Shown here piece by piece: positions 20,234 through 31,604 of a stretch of 64,000 nucleotides of DNA. The notes under the pieces were generated by a model. It was not told the DNA's origin and searched no databases. It saw only the letters and a list, made by a program, of their open reading frames with translations. Each line of letters begins with the position of its first letter. Position 1 is the first letter of the stretch. A program made the position numbers and the translations under genes. Where the stretch lies: positions 261,983,958 through 262,047,957 of the forward strand of contig NC_080540.1 in assembly GCF_028640845.1 (NCBI RefSeq), written 5' to 3'. This stretch comes from Ahaetulla prasina (taxonomy: Eukaryota; Chordata; Lepidosauria; Squamata; Colubridae).

Positions 20234-20823
20234 GGGAGCGGTTCGGAGCTCCCATGTAACACCTATCCTGCACAGACTGCACTGGCTGCCTGTTGTCTGC
20301 CTGTTGTCTTCCGGGTGCACTTCAAGGTATTGGTTACCACCTTTAAAGCGCTCCATGGCTTAGGACCGGGATATTTACGGGACCGTCTACTGCCGTCTGG
20401 TACCTCCCACCGACCTGTGCATTCTCACATAGAGGGACTCCTTAGGGTGCCGTCAGCCAAACAATGTCAGCTGGCGGCCCCCAGGGGAAGGCTCTGTGGG
20501 AGCTCCTACCCTGTGGAACGAACTTCCCCCTGGACTTCGACAACTACCTGACCTTCGGACCTTTCACTGCGAACTTAAGACTTATCTATTCCATCTTGCT
20601 GGACTGGCTTGAATTTTAATTTTTTAGTTGATTTTATGGGTTTTAATTTTATTAATTTTTATCGGGATTGATTGTATTTTAAAAATTGGGCCAAATTTAA
20701 TAAGTTTTTTAATGTATGTTTTTAGTATTGTATGTGTCTTTACTGTTTTTATCTTGGCTGTAAACCGCCCTGAGTCCTTCAGGAGAAGGGCAGTATACAA
20801 ATTAAAATATTATTATTGTTATT
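20234..20823 (+). mobile_element. L2 LINE 3' end nested in BovB
   Basis: The frame carries FKVLVTTFKALHGLGPGYL and then LRVPSAKQCQLAAPRGR, after which a frameshift occurs; the 3' untranslated region ends in AAACCGCCCTGAGTCC...GAGAAGGGCAG near 20,763-20,790 and an (ATT)n tail. It interrupts the BovB sequence at 20,233/20,824, so it inserted later. No long target duplication is evident, at most AAA. Confidence 0.9.
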
Positions 20824-21235
20824 AAATACTTTGGCCACCTAATGAGAAGGAAGGACTCACTGGAGAAGAGCTAATGCTGGGAAAGATTGAGGGCAAAAGA
20901 AGAAGAGGACAACAGAGAATGAGGTGGCTGGATGGAGTCACTGAAGCAGTACGTGTGAGTTTAAATGGACTCCAGAGGATGGAAGAGGATAGGAAGGCCT
21001 GGAGGAACGTTGTCCATGGGGTCGCAATGGGTTGGACATGACTTCACAACTAACAACAACAAACCCATCATAATCTAACCAATTCTGAGCATATTAAAGC
21101 ATTACAGACTGGGGAGACTCTAAAAACCAATTGAGGAAAAGATTGTGCAATGCATCAAGGCAATAATGGCATCTTCTCTGTACACAGCCTCAAATCAGAT
21201 ACAATCAGTGAGAAAACTAATATATTTTTTCTTCC

Positions 21236-22180
21236 CGGATGCTAAAACATGGTTTTAAAACTTGGTCTAAAACTTGGCAACTCCAAATCTCAACCAGCAA
21301 ATGCTCAGTCTTACATATAGGAAAAAAGAACCCAAACACTAAGTACATACTTGATGGACATTACCTTACAGATGACCCCCACCCCATTAAAGACCTTGGA
21401 GTTTTCATGTCAAATGATCTAAGTGCCAAAGCCCACTGCAAATACATAGCAAAAAAGGCTCTAAGAGTTGTAAACCTAATCTTGCATAGCTTCTTTTCCA
21501 AAAACACTACAACATTTGCTAGACCAATTCTAGAATACAGCTCGCCTGTTTGGAACCCTCACCATATCTCTGACATCAATACAATTGAACGTGTCCAGAA
21601 ATATTTTACAAGAAGAGTTCTCCATTCCTTTGAAAACAACAAAATACTTTATCCCACTAGACTTGAAATCCTAGGCTTAGAAAACTTGGAACTCCGTCGC
21701 CTTCGACAAGACCTAAGTTTAACTCATAGAATCATCTATTGTAATGTCCTTCCTGTTAAAGACTACTTCAGCTTTAATTGCAATAATACAAGAGCAACCA
21801 AAAGATTTAAACTTAATGTCAACTGCTTTAATCTAGATTGCAGAAAATATGACTTCTGTAACAGAATCATAAGTGCTTGGAATACTTTACCTGACTCTGT
21901 GGTCTCTTCCCATAATTCTAAAAGCTTTAGCCAAAAACTTTCTACTATTGACCTCACCCCATTCCTAAGAGGACCATAAAGGGCGTGTATAAGTGCACAA
22001 ACGTGCCTACCGTTCCTGTCCTATTGTTTTTCTTTTCTTCTTCCTATATATATATATATATATATATATGCTTATACCTCCTAATATTTACTCATATATA
22101 TGTTTATATACTATATAATCTTTTTGTATGATACTTACATATATTGTTGTGACAAAATAAATAAAAATAAAAAAATAAAA
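21236..22180 (+). mobile_element. CR1-group LINE (family A), 3' half
   Basis: This is the best coding copy of the family's C-terminal part: 246 codons from about 21,239 to a stop at 21,977-21,979. It contains KTWQLQISTSKCSVLHIGKK, DLGVFMSNDLSAKAHC, FARPILEYSSPVWNPHH, NTIERVQKYFTRRVL, LENLELRRLRQDLSLTHRII and WNTLPDSVVSS. Seven residues present in the copy at 33.0 kb (LLTRAYK) are missing after FFSKNT. The 3' untranslated region has accgttcctgtcctattg, an (AT)n run and the terminus tattgttgtgacaaaataaa. It starts downstream of the reverse transcriptase palm, so it is 5'-truncated. Confidence 0.88.
22047..22070 (+). repeat. (TA)n microsatellite
   Basis: Twelve TA units within the LINE 3' untranslated region. 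Confidence 0.9.
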
Positions 22181-22543
22181 AATAAACTTTGAGTTGGCAT
22201 TTTTATAATGTCTTATCAGATTCAACCTTTAATCCATGTTCAAGCTCCTTACCATCAGGGTTCAGCACACACAATCATTCCCATATCATGATACTTTCAC
22301 ACAGGACAAGATTCTCTTAGAGCAACATCAAGCACATGGAAGACTGTAATTCCATGCTTCTACCAGATCATTAATGGAAATGCTGTTCAGGTTTGAGAAA
22401 ATATATCTCAGAATTGCCTGGAACTGACCAGGATTCATTTGCCTTTAGAGAAGCAGGAAACAACCAAAAGACTGTCTCTTTATACAGCCATTCAGGACGA
22501 AGTACATCAACTGAAAATGTTTATACATGCAGTTAGTCTAAGG
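22181..22543. other. Unassigned sequence
   Basis: Nothing recognised. Confidence 0.5.
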
Positions 22544-22652
22544 CAGTTTTTCAACCTTGACAACTTTAGGATGTGAAGATTGCTTGCTGTCTGAGTAATT
22601 CTGAAAGCTGAAGTCCACAAATCTTAAAAATTGCAAAAGTTAGGAAATACTG
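22544..22652. mobile_element. Decayed snapback hAT MITE
   Basis: The left end CAGTTTTTCAACCTTGACAAC and right end gcaaaagttaggaaatactg are imperfect inverted counterparts. The interior phrases aactttaggatgtgaagatt and gaagtccacaaatcttaaaa mirror each other with many changes. It resembles the intact MITE at 17,658 in organisation (the gaagtccacaaatctt phrase) but is older. Confidence 0.6.
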
Positions 22653-22852
22653 ATCAAAGATATATAGTTAAATTCAAAGTTGACATTTGACACCAATCAA
22701 TAATTGCATCATAAAACGAATTAGCTTTATGTAACATATGTAACTTCTATATATAACATACGTAACTTCTGGATGTGTTGGAATAATAGACACTTGTATC
22801 TTAAACATGAATGGAAAAGAACACAGCTTAAAAGCGCAGAAATTGATTTCAG

Positions 22853-23125
22853 AACAACCAAAAACTGTCTACTATTGACCTCACCCCATTCCTAAGAGGA
22901 CTATAAGGGGGGTTCATAAGAGCACAAGCGTGCCTACCATTCCTATCCTATTGTTTCCTTTCATTATATCCAATTAATATAGTTATTACATACTTATATA
23001 TGCTTATATGCTTATATATATGCTTATATTGTATAGTTATTTTATGCTTATGCTTACATATATTGTTGTGACAAAATAAATAAATAAATAAAATAAAAAA
23101 TAAAATAAAATAAAATAAACTCTCA
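22853..23125 (+). mobile_element. CR1-group LINE (family A) 3' end
   Basis: Short copy: the last codons (KLSTIDLTPFLRG equivalent, here aaaaactgtctactattgac), the stop, the motif gcgtgcctaccattcctatc and the terminus tattgttgtgacaaaataaa with an (AAAT)n-like tail. Confidence 0.85.
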
Positions 23126-24229
23126 TTTGTCAATTGTTCAGGCTTTATTCTCTGCATTTATTGTGGGTTCTTTATATTTTTCTTTTTATTGTTTTTAATC
23201 TGTTATCAGCTACTCAGAGTCACATCAATGAGAAGAACAGCTATGTTTTAATAAATAAACAAGTAAGTAAATCAATAAATATTATAGCCCTTAATTTGTT
23301 TGCTTTAGTCTCTGATCTCATTTATAACAACAAATGTCTATGAGGGCTCAAAGGCAGCTTTGGTAGCCATCCAGACCAAAAGATATTGAGGGCATGGGCA
23401 GTAATCATTGTTAATGGTCTTCGTTAGCCTTAACTTCCATGAATTGGTCCAATTCCCTTTCAAAATTGTCAGTGTATTGTTTGGTAGTGCATTGTTTAAT
23501 TATGCTCTCTTCATTTTGGGATTTTCCCACTTCACTTCTTTGTCTTCTTCTGTTTTATCCTTTTCTCCAGCCTGAAAGGCTAATATTTATCCACAATATA
23601 TGTTTACAACTATTTTCATGCATGTGTTACTACTATTTCTTTAATAAACAGCACTCAAAGGTCATATTGGTACATGTAACACCAGAAGTGTGACAGTTGT
23701 CTGGTTTAATTCAGTTTTCTTATTTTAAAACTTGCTCACAAGCAGTATGAAGGTCATTTCAACATTTCAAAGAATGATGCACTTGGCATTAGGAAAAGAA
23801 TTTTTTAAATGCCTGGCTTTTACAAAGTTTTATTTTCCTCTTCATTAAATTTTATGGCACAGTTATTTTCTGATGTAAAATACTTTCAAGCATATTGTGA
23901 TACAAAAATACTGTAGCAGTTTCCTCTATCCATAGTGCAAGATGACTCAATAGAATCTGGTTATCTTACCTAATAGCATTAAACAGGTATAATACATAAC
24001 AGTTTTTGTTCAGTAAAAGTTGATTCCTTTTAAAGAGTATATCCAACTGAGTGATCTTAATTGCATTAGGAAACTGCTTATGTGAAAAGAAATTTTTTCT
24101 TCAAGTTTAGCTTCTATATATTTTAAAATTATTGCACCCTTTAGTGTCTCTTCACTTAATTTTCTGAATAACATTTTTGGGGAGACATCAGTATTCTAAT
24201 TTATCTTGATAAATATGCTGTTTTTAAAC
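23126..24229. other. Unassigned sequence
   Basis: No coding exon or repeat family was recognised. Confidence 0.5.
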
Positions 24230-24273
24230 ATTATTATTATCATCATCATCATCATTATCATGTGAATAATAAT

Positions 24274-24322
<49 letters not shown>
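24230..24322 (+). repeat. (ATC)n/(ATT)n microsatellite
   Basis: Compound trinucleotide array: ATT, ATC, an interrupted AATAATAAT segment, then about 13 ATC units. Confidence 0.95.
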
Positions 24323-24525
24323 TTTGAAATTGTAGCTGCCACTTCTTTAGCTGGTGTTAGCCTTCATACACATCACATTCCTCCCAAGAACGTAAGATAT
24401 TATAATGTATCATAGTATATTTGTGATTGCAGGCAGTGAGGTTTTTGTAATTAATTATTTTAATTACTAATATTATTTAAGATATTATAACATACATTGA
24501 ATTATTAAATAATTACTAATCATGA

Positions 24526-24562
24526 ATTATTATTATTATTATTATTGTTGTTGTTGTTGTTA
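24526..24562 (+). repeat. (ATT)n(GTT)n microsatellite
   Basis: Seven ATT units followed by five GTT units. Confidence 0.9.
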
Positions 24563-24692
24563 ATTGAATAACCAATTTTCCAGTGTGGAATAAAATACTA
24601 AATTGAATTGAATGGCTAGATAGATTTTTAGATATAGATTATAGATAGATATCCACATGTGCAGGTATACACACACATATGCATACATACAT

Positions 24693-25125
24693 TGTTACAT
24701 ATATACTCATACTGAACATTATCAGCCCTGGAGACCATCTTTTACTTTGGATCTTCAGGGCTACCACACTTGGTGGATGTGCATGCTGTCAGAAATGGGA
24801 GGGGGGTTTGATGGAGACAGGGTGAGCTGTATAGCCATAACAACATTCTTTTGACTGGGAGTCAAGGACGTTCAGCCTGCATCTGGTGATGCGTGGCTGG
24901 GAAACAACTCCAGTTGGGACAGTGATCTGATTGGACCATGTGATGGACATATGGGTTCAGGGGAAGGGGCTTTGCCTTTCCTGTGGGTGGGGAAAACCCG
25001 GGGGCCTTTCAGATCCGGGTTTTCCCAGATGTGCCAATATAACATTTCTAATAAACTGGAACTTTGAGAATGCCTGCCTTGGAGTTTTATTTCTGTTGGG
25101 GGTGTTACCTGGCATACATATAACA
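24693..25125 (+). mobile_element. Possible solo LTR
   Basis: The block starts TGTTAC and ends ATAACA. A polyadenylation signal AATAAA lies at 25,050, followed about 70 bp later by the end, as in the R-U5 part of an LTR. The GC content is higher than the flanks (gggtggggaaaacccggggg). No flanking target duplication, primer binding site or internal retroviral/gypsy gene was seen, so the left border in particular is uncertain. It could be another kind of dispersed repeat. Confidence 0.35.
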
Positions 25126-25276
25126 CTTCTGTAAGTCACTATGCTAAGTGTGAAATGATATGCTTATTGTGTATTGTATATAAATATTTCTTTTTATGAA
25201 GTAATTGTTGAAATAATTTTTAAAATGTACAGAATTGCCTCTAAGTGTCAAAAGTCTATTCAGTATCTGTTTTTCA

Positions 25277-25328
25277 GTTATCTATCTATCTATCTATCTA
25301 TCTATCATCTATCTATCTATCTATCTAT
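25277..25328 (+). repeat. (TATC)n microsatellite
   Basis: About 12 units with one ATC slip near 25,306. Confidence 0.95.
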
Positions 25329-25533
25329 CCAGCAGTGAAATCCAGCTGGATCTATCTGGCTCAAGTGAGCTGGTAGGGCCGGCAGTGGGAGGCTCCGCCC
25401 ACCCACCAGGACATCATCACATCCCATTTTTGACCCTCTGCACATGTGAAGAAGGCTCTGCGCATGCGTAGAAAAGGCATGCACGCTCTTATATTTCTGA
25501 TCCAGTAGCAAACGTAAGTACATTTTACCCCTG
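25329..25533. mobile_element. hAT MITE of the CAGGGGTGAAAT family, inside a TATC array
   Basis: The left end CAGCAGTGAAATCCAGC and right end TTTTACCCCTG are those of the family. The inside has gctggtagggccggcagtgg and gcgcatgcgtag, shared with copies at 5.2 and 56.5 kb. TATC-like sequence continues on the right (tatatatctatcc), so the element probably landed in a pre-existing array. Confidence 0.75.
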
Positions 25534-25660
25534 TATATATCTATCCTTCACCCATCCATCCATCCAAGTTCTTAACAGCCCATCTCCTTTACAGAGGAGC
25601 TCTGGGTGATGTACAATTTAATCAATATAATAAAACATTAAATACTGAACAAGATTTTAA

Positions 25661-26698
25661 AAAAATAAAATGTAAAACATTATAAAATTATAAAAGATGC
25701 AGAGTTCCAAAATGGCGATATTAGGGATTATTAATACAGGAGAAGGAGTAGTTTTCATGGGAGGGGGGTCAATCAGTCCCATGTCTGTGTGGTACCGGTG
25801 TCCCACATGCAAGGTTATGCAGCCTGGTTTTGGCATCTTTGTAGAAGGCCAAAAGATTGGCGGCTTTCCTCCCCTTTGAGGGCAAGTAGGAGCAGTGTCA
25901 TAAAAGGCCCTCTTCCTTGACCCCGCCAGTCAAAATTCTTTGACAAGGTCCATAGCATGCCCTCCCTACCTGAATGAGTGGGACAGGCTGATGTGATGGG
26001 GCAAAGCATGTTAGCATTTAATATTTGAAAACTAAATAATTATGCAACCCTACATGTTATAGAATAAAACTTAGATAGGTTTTTTTATGTGCTTTGTTTT
26101 ATCAACTGGTTAAAAGCAAGATTAATGATAAAACATTCAATAATTCAAAATTCACATAGTACTAATAATCTGTAAAGTGATAAATCACGTAAGTATAATG
26201 TGAACAGATTTCCCAGTTTTAGCCTCTAAGGATGCAACTGTACATGATATAGTGTGCAGAATCATAAAACGTCCATACCCCAAATGGCATATTGATGATA
26301 AATGTTGACTAAGCCAGACTGCAATACTTTATAAATGTGATGTGATTCACTGTAAAGATGTTCTCTGAACAGTGCAAGAAGATAAATTGAATCGGCATCT
26401 ATAATTGTATTATGATTAGTTATATCTATATCCAGAAACATCCTAGATACTTTTATTATCCTAGGCAAACTGAAATCGGTACCCTGAATTGTTGCCAAAG
26501 GCAAAACAATTACATGGTTCTCCACAGATTGCATTGATGGATGAAGTCTCTTGTCCATAAGAGATGTTAACTCTCCTTCCTTCCTCTTCTCTTGGATCAC
26601 CACCTTCCATTACTCCCAATAGTATTTTTTATTTATTTATTTATTTATTTGATTTTTATACTGCCCTTCTCACGAAGGACTCAGGGCAGTGTACAGGC
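25661..26698. repeat. Tandem duplication, copy 1 (1038 bp)
   Basis: It matches copy 2 (26,699-27,733) almost base for base; the length differs by 3 bp in a G run (near 25,762) and a few substitutions are visible (for example ggcgata/ggggata and ctcacgaag/ctcccgaag). Each copy contains the same 113-codon minus-strand open frame (26,262-26,603 here), which has no recognised domain and is likely fortuitous. The right end is a duplicated L2 3' tail. Confidence 0.95.
26628..26698 (-). mobile_element. Duplicated L2 3' tail
   Basis: A (TTTA)n run followed by ctgcccttctcacgaaggac and tcagggcagtgtacagg: the L2 terminal stem-loop on the minus strand. It is the part of the L2 at 27.66 kb that was included in the 1.04-kb tandem duplication, not an independent insertion. 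Confidence 0.85.
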
Positions 26699-27733
26699 AA
26701 AAATAAAATGTAAAACATTATAAAATTATAAAAGATGCAGAGTTCCAAAATGGGGATATTAGGGATTATTAATACAGGAGAAGGAGTAGTTTTCATGGGG
26801 GGGTCAATCAGTCCCATGTCTGTGTGGTACCGGTGTCCCACATGCAAGGTTATGCAGCCTGGTTTTGGCATCTTTGTAGAAGGCCAAAAGATTGGCGGCT
26901 TTCCTCCCCTTTGAGGGCAAGTAGGAGCAGTGTCATAAAAGGCCCTCTTCCTTGACCCCGCCAGTCAAAATTCTTTGACAAGGTCCATAGCATGCCCTCC
27001 CTACCTGAATGAGTGGGACAGGCTGATGTGATGGGGCAAAGCATGTTAGCATTTAATATTTGAAAACTAAATAATTATGCAACCCTACATGTTATAGAAT
27101 AAAACTTAGATAGGTTTTTTTATGTGCTTTGTTTTATCAACTGGTTAAAAGCAAGATTAATGATAAAACATTCAATAATTCAAAATTCACATAGTACTAA
27201 TAATCTGCAAAGTGATAAATCACGTAAGTATAATGTGAACAGATTTCCCAGTTTTAGCCTCTAAGGATGCAACTGTACATGATATAGTGTGCAGAATCAT
27301 AAAACGTCCATACCCCAAATGGCATATTGATGATAAATGTTGACTAAGCCAGACTGCAATACTTTATAAATGTGATGTGATTCACTGTAAAGATGTTCTC
27401 TGAACAGTGCAAGAAGATAAATTGAATCGGCATCTATAATTGTATTATGATTAGTTATATCTATATCCAGAAACATCCTAGATACTTTTATTATCCTAGG
27501 CAAACTGAAATCGGTACCCTGAATTGTTGCCAAAGGCAAAACAATTACATGGTTCTCCACAGATTGCATTGATGGATGAAGTCTCTTGTCCATAAGAGAT
27601 GTTAACTCTCCTTCCTTCCTCTTCTCTTGGATCACCACCTTCCATTACTCCCAATAGTATTTTTTATTTATTTATTTATTTATTTGATTTTTATACTGCC
27701 CTTCTCCCGAAGGACTCAGGGCAGTGTACAGGC
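26699..27733. repeat. Tandem duplication, copy 2 (1035 bp)
   Basis: Second copy of the unit. All three borders (25,661; 26,699; 27,734) start with AAAAATAAAA, a 10-bp microhomology that explains the duplication by unequal exchange or slippage. Its right end runs without a break into the full L2 at 27,734, so this is the original L2 junction and copy 1 the derived one, or the pair arose together. Confidence 0.95.
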
Positions 27734-29500
27734 AAAAATAAAACAGATAATACAATATACAATTTAAAAAGCAGATTAAAAAACTTAAAATTAGCCTGAT
27801 AGGTTAAAATATACTAGATTAAAAAACCCCATTAAAATTAATTAATTAAAATTTAAAATTAATAAAATTCAATTCAAGCCAGCCCCGCGCGAATGAAAAG
27901 ATATGTCCTCAGTTCGCGACGGAAAGTCTGAAGGACAGGTATTTGGCGTAAACCCAGGGGAAGCTCGTTCCAGAGTGTGGGAGCCCCCACAGAGAAGGCC
28001 CTTCCCCTGGGGGCCGCCAGCCGACATTGTTTGGCGGACGGCACCCTGAGAAGTCCCTCTCTGTGAGAGCATACGGGTCGGTGGGAGGCATGTGGTAACA
28101 GCAGGCGGTCCCGTAAGTACCCAGGCCCTAAGCCATGGAGCGCTTTAAAGGTCATAACCAACACTTTAAAGTGCACTCGAAAGGCCACAGGTAGCCAGTG
28201 CAGTCTGCGCAGGAGCGGTGTTACGTGGGAGCTACGCGTAGCTCCCTCTATCACCCGCGCAGCTGCATTCTGGACTAGCTGAAGCCTCCGAGTGCACCTC
28301 AAGGGGAGCCCCATGTAGAGAGCATTAAAATAATCCAAGCGAGAGGTAACGAGCACATGAGTGACTGTGCACAAGGCATCTCGATCAAGAAAGGGGCGCA
28401 ACTGCCGAACCAGGTGAACCTGGTGGAAGGCCCTCCTGGAGACGGCCGTCAAATGATCTTCAAACGACAGCCGATCATCCAGGAGGACGCCTAAGTTGCG
28501 CACCCTGTCCTTTGGGGCCAGTAACTCGCCTCCAACAGTCAGCCGCGGCTGCAGCTGACTGAATTGGGATGCCGGCATCCACAGCCACTCCGTCTTGGAG
28601 GGATTAAGCTTGAGCCTGTTTCTTCCCATCCAGACCCGTACGGCTTCCAAACACCGGGACAGCACTTCAACAACTTCATTGGGGTGGCCCGGGGTGGAAA
28701 AGTACAGCTGAGTGTCATCAGCGTACTGCTGGTATCTCACCCCGAAGCCACTGATGATCTCACCCAACGGCTTCATGTAGATGTTGAACAGCAGGGGCGA
28801 GAGAATCGACCCCTGCGGTACCCCACAAGTGAGGCACCTCGCGGTCGACCTCTGCCCCCCTGTCAACACCGTCTGCGACCGGTCGGAGAGATAGGAGGAG
28901 AACCACCGGTACACGGTGCCTCCAACTCCCAATCCCCCCAACCGGCGCAGCAAGATACCATGGTCGATGGTGTCAAAAGCCGCTGAGAGGTCTAATAGGA
29001 CCAGGGCAGAGGAGTACCCCCTGTCCCTGTCCCTCCAGAGATCATCCACCAATGCGACCAAAGCTGTCTCCATGCTGTATCTGGGTCGGAAGCCGGACTG
29101 GAACGGTTCTAGATAGACATCTTCATCCAGGTATTGGGGTAGCTGTCGCGCCACAGCACTCTCTACAACCTTCGCCACAAAGCGAACGTTGGAGACTGGA
29201 CGATAATTACCCAAAATAGCTGGGTCCAGGGAGGGCTTCTTGAGGAGGGGTCTCACCACCGCCTCTTTCAAGGCGGCAGGGAAAACCCCTTCCAACAGAG
29301 AAGCGTTGATAATCCTCTGGAGCCAGCCTCGTGTCACCTCCTGAGTGGCCAGTACCATCCAGGAAGGGCACGGGTCCAGTAAACATGTCGTGGCGTGAAG
29401 CCTCCCCAACAACCTGTCCACGTCCTCGGGAGCCACAGGGTCAAACTCATCCCAAACAGACTCGACAAGACGTGCCTCCTCTCCCTCGCTTGGATCATCC
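27658..29500 (-). mobile_element. L2 LINE, 5'-truncated, with open ORF2
   Basis: On the minus strand this runs from about 29,500 to the (AAAT)n tail at 27,663-27,690. It contains a 520-codon open frame, a 3' untranslated region of about 180 bp and the terminal stem-loop ctgcccttctcccgaagg / actcagggcag. The endonuclease domain is missing by truncation. It is markedly more GC-rich than its AT-rich surroundings. It is the least decayed LINE in the window. Confidence 0.95.
27874..29436 (-). CDS. L2 ORF2 fragment: reverse transcriptase and C-terminal region
   Basis: The 520-residue frame has no internal stop. Residues 77-80 are NYRP, 148-159 LDLSAAFDTIDH with the first catalytic aspartate, 204-210 CGVPQGS and 237-245 QYADDTQLY with the active-site pair DD intact. 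The C-terminal segment includes RLDYFNALYMGLP (366-378), QLVQNAAARVI (386-396), LHWLPVAFRVHFKVL (412-426) and LWNELPLGLRQIP (488-500), standard for L2. The first methionine is only where the frame happens to begin; the true start and the N-terminal endonuclease lie upstream and are absent. It would copy RNA at a nicked target site if expressed, but it is unlikely to be autonomous. Confidence 0.93.
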   Translation of the reverse strand: MAPEDVDRLLGRLHATTCLLDPCPSWMVLATQEVTRGWLQRIINASLLEGVFPAALKEAVVRPLLKKPSLDPAILGNYRPVSNVRFVAKVVESAVARQLPQYLDEDVYLEPFQSGFRPRYSMETALVALVDDLWRDRDRGYSSALVLLDLSAAFDTIDHGILLRRLGGLGVGGTVYRWFSSYLSDRSQTVLTGGQRSTARCLTCGVPQGSILSPLLFNIYMKPLGEIISGFGVRYQQYADDTQLYFSTPGHPNEVVEVLSRCLEAVRVWMGRNRLKLNPSKTEWLWMPASQFSQLQPRLTVGGELLAPKDRVRNLGVLLDDRLSFEDHLTAVSRRAFHQVHLVRQLRPFLDRDALCTVTHVLVTSRLDYFNALYMGLPLRCTRRLQLVQNAAARVIEGATRSSHVTPLLRRLHWLPVAFRVHFKVLVMTFKALHGLGPGYLRDRLLLPHASHRPVCSHREGLLRVPSAKQCRLAAPRGRAFSVGAPTLWNELPLGLRQIPVLQTFRRELRTYLFIRAGLA

Positions 29501-31604
29501 CAAATTCGAAAGTAGAAAGTTCTTTAGATCAGAAGCAGAGCTAGTTGAAATATTCTTCTGGTTTTGGGGAAGTAAAGGTATAAGGGGGTTAGAATTTATT
29601 GAATAGCCAATTTAGTATTTTTTTTCCAGAGGGGGGAGCTGATACAGGACATTTCTCACATCTGGAAGAAATTTTAAAGGCTGGAGTAAGTGCAAGAATT
29701 TTGATTTCATCTTCTAATTTCCCTCCTAAGAAAGTGCTTTCTCCTGGGAATGCCATCCCAAAGGACTATAATGTCTTCATTCTGAATTGTCTGCACAGCG
29801 TATTGTAGAATGAAAAAGATCAAAAGAACTGAGTGGCTGTAACTTTTCTAACTTCAATAGAAAAGATATTACATTGGGAAACCACACCTAAATCTCTAAG
29901 ATTTTCTGTGTGATGTTACAAAGGCACTGCTGAATAATGAGCTGTGTCATATTATGATATTTATCCTTTTAGTTTGATATTGGGTGATAGCTAAGTCTGG
30001 GCATTCCACCATTTTAAAGAGCATAAACTAGGATAAGAGTTGGATCTAGGCATGAGTTATCTTCCTTGCTCCTTCCAAAATACACCATCAGAAGCACGGA
30101 AGAATTTTATGTTATTGCAATGAGAAGGTATCTTATAACAAATCTCATCCTATTTTAGAGAGGTTCACTGTTTTAAACATTTATCCATGGTTTTTGAGAA
30201 CTCAAGATTATTATCCACTGGGCAAGAACTCAAGATTATTATCCACTGGGCAACAACAAATTTAAATATATATACTTTTGATATAGACTAGACTGCATCT
30301 AGTTCATTTCTGCTGCAACTCAAGTGAAGAAATGTGCATACATACATTGAGGAATGTCAGGATGGCATTATGAATAAGTTAAATACTTTTGTTTACATTC
30401 CAATAAATATTCTAAGGGTCAACCTCCAAATCCAAATTTGCATTATAAAGCATAGACTATGTATCTTGACTACATTAAAAATTTTAACAGCTCAAGAAAG
30501 AAGTAAAATAAATAAATAAATTGCTGCTACAAGAAAACTTACATTGTCACATAAAGTGGAAAAGTAATAATAAACAGCCTGATATAGAGAACTTTTGATT
30601 CTATTTCCAATTCGCTGCTCTCACTTCTGCTCTAGGATTTTTTAAATTCTTTCTTTCAAATAAAATCCATTTCCATACAAAAAAGAACAAAAGCTTCTTT
30701 TCACAGCATCCTCAATGTAAATATAGTGCAGTGTGCATCAAATTTCATATGCTGAAAATTCTAGTGCAGTATATAGTACTTACATTGGTTAGCTTTATTT
30801 CATTGACTGAAAAGATCACTCATTTGCACCTTTCAAGCAAACAAATCAATTCTGTAACAAATCAAATTCAAATAATGTGATATATAATACCTGTATAAAG
30901 TTGCATACATAGTACAGTAATAGATTATTACAAGGATGGGGTACTTTAAATTAAGAAGGAAATAATAGGCAACCATCTAACATCCCTTTCTGGTTTAAGT
31001 ACAGCTCTTGAAAAAGGACCTTAAATAGAATAACCACCTCTGCAATGACAGGCAGAAAAATTCCAGTTTGGAATGGTTTATGGTTCTTCTGGTTCTACTA
31101 AAAGTTGTCTCAGTCTATAAAGTTCACATTTATTAATATGCAATATATTAAACATACACAACACCTTTTTTGTCGTAATTCTGAGATAAATCCTCCCTGT
31201 TTGTCCACGAACGTACTACCAATTTTTAATATGAGCCAGCTTTTAATTATGTGTCAAAAAAAGCACTGCTTTAAGAGATTACTATTAAAATAAAGCTGAA
31301 GTGGATGAGAATCCACTTTTTCGTGACATTTTACTTCTTTTTTAGTGCAGGGAAATTTGTTTCTCACACTCACACATGGATGTAATAACTATATGGTGAA
31401 AGTAATACAAGGGCAGCATTTGATCTCAGTGACATTTTCAGCCAAGTTTGATTGGGACCATGATATTGTCCCATTCATTTTCTAGCCCTTCACTTTTGAC
31501 ATGGTTTACTGATTCATGGTGCATGATCCAGTCTACAACAGCAAACTTGAAAAGGGCCAAGGCCAAGAATTTTATTATATAATCCTACTTTACTACCAGG
31601 TTTT
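29501..31604. other. Unassigned AT-rich sequence
   Basis: No gene was recognised. A 27-bp tandem duplication (aactcaagattattatccac, then tgggcaa) lies at about 30,201-30,253. Confidence 0.5.

Larger units (their letters stand above)
18513..21063 (+). mobile_element. BovB (RTE) LINE, internally deleted and interrupted by an L2
   Basis: The start (ggattactgccttgttgcgg) and the end (catgacttcacaactaacaa, then caacaaac) are BovB-like, so both sides of the element are represented. It keeps the 5' region, an endonuclease fragment, most of the reverse transcriptase and the C-terminal end. An internal deletion joins endonuclease to reverse transcriptase near 19,297, and an L2 3' end (20,234-20,823) splits the C-terminal region: aaactgaaa before it continues as tactttggccacc after it, as in the uninterrupted BovB fragment at 36.58 kb. 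BovB is known for horizontal transfer among squamates, ruminants and ticks; nothing here dates such an event. Confidence 0.95.

Noticed and set aside
24693..25125. Complete LTR retrotransposon or endogenous retrovirus
   Set aside because: Only one LTR-like block is visible; no internal gene, primer binding site or second LTR was found, so only a low-confidence solo LTR is listed.
26262..27638. Two identical 113-codon frames as a duplicated gene pair
   Set aside because: They lie in a recent tandem duplication, so identity is expected without selection; no domain, splice context or codon bias supports a gene.
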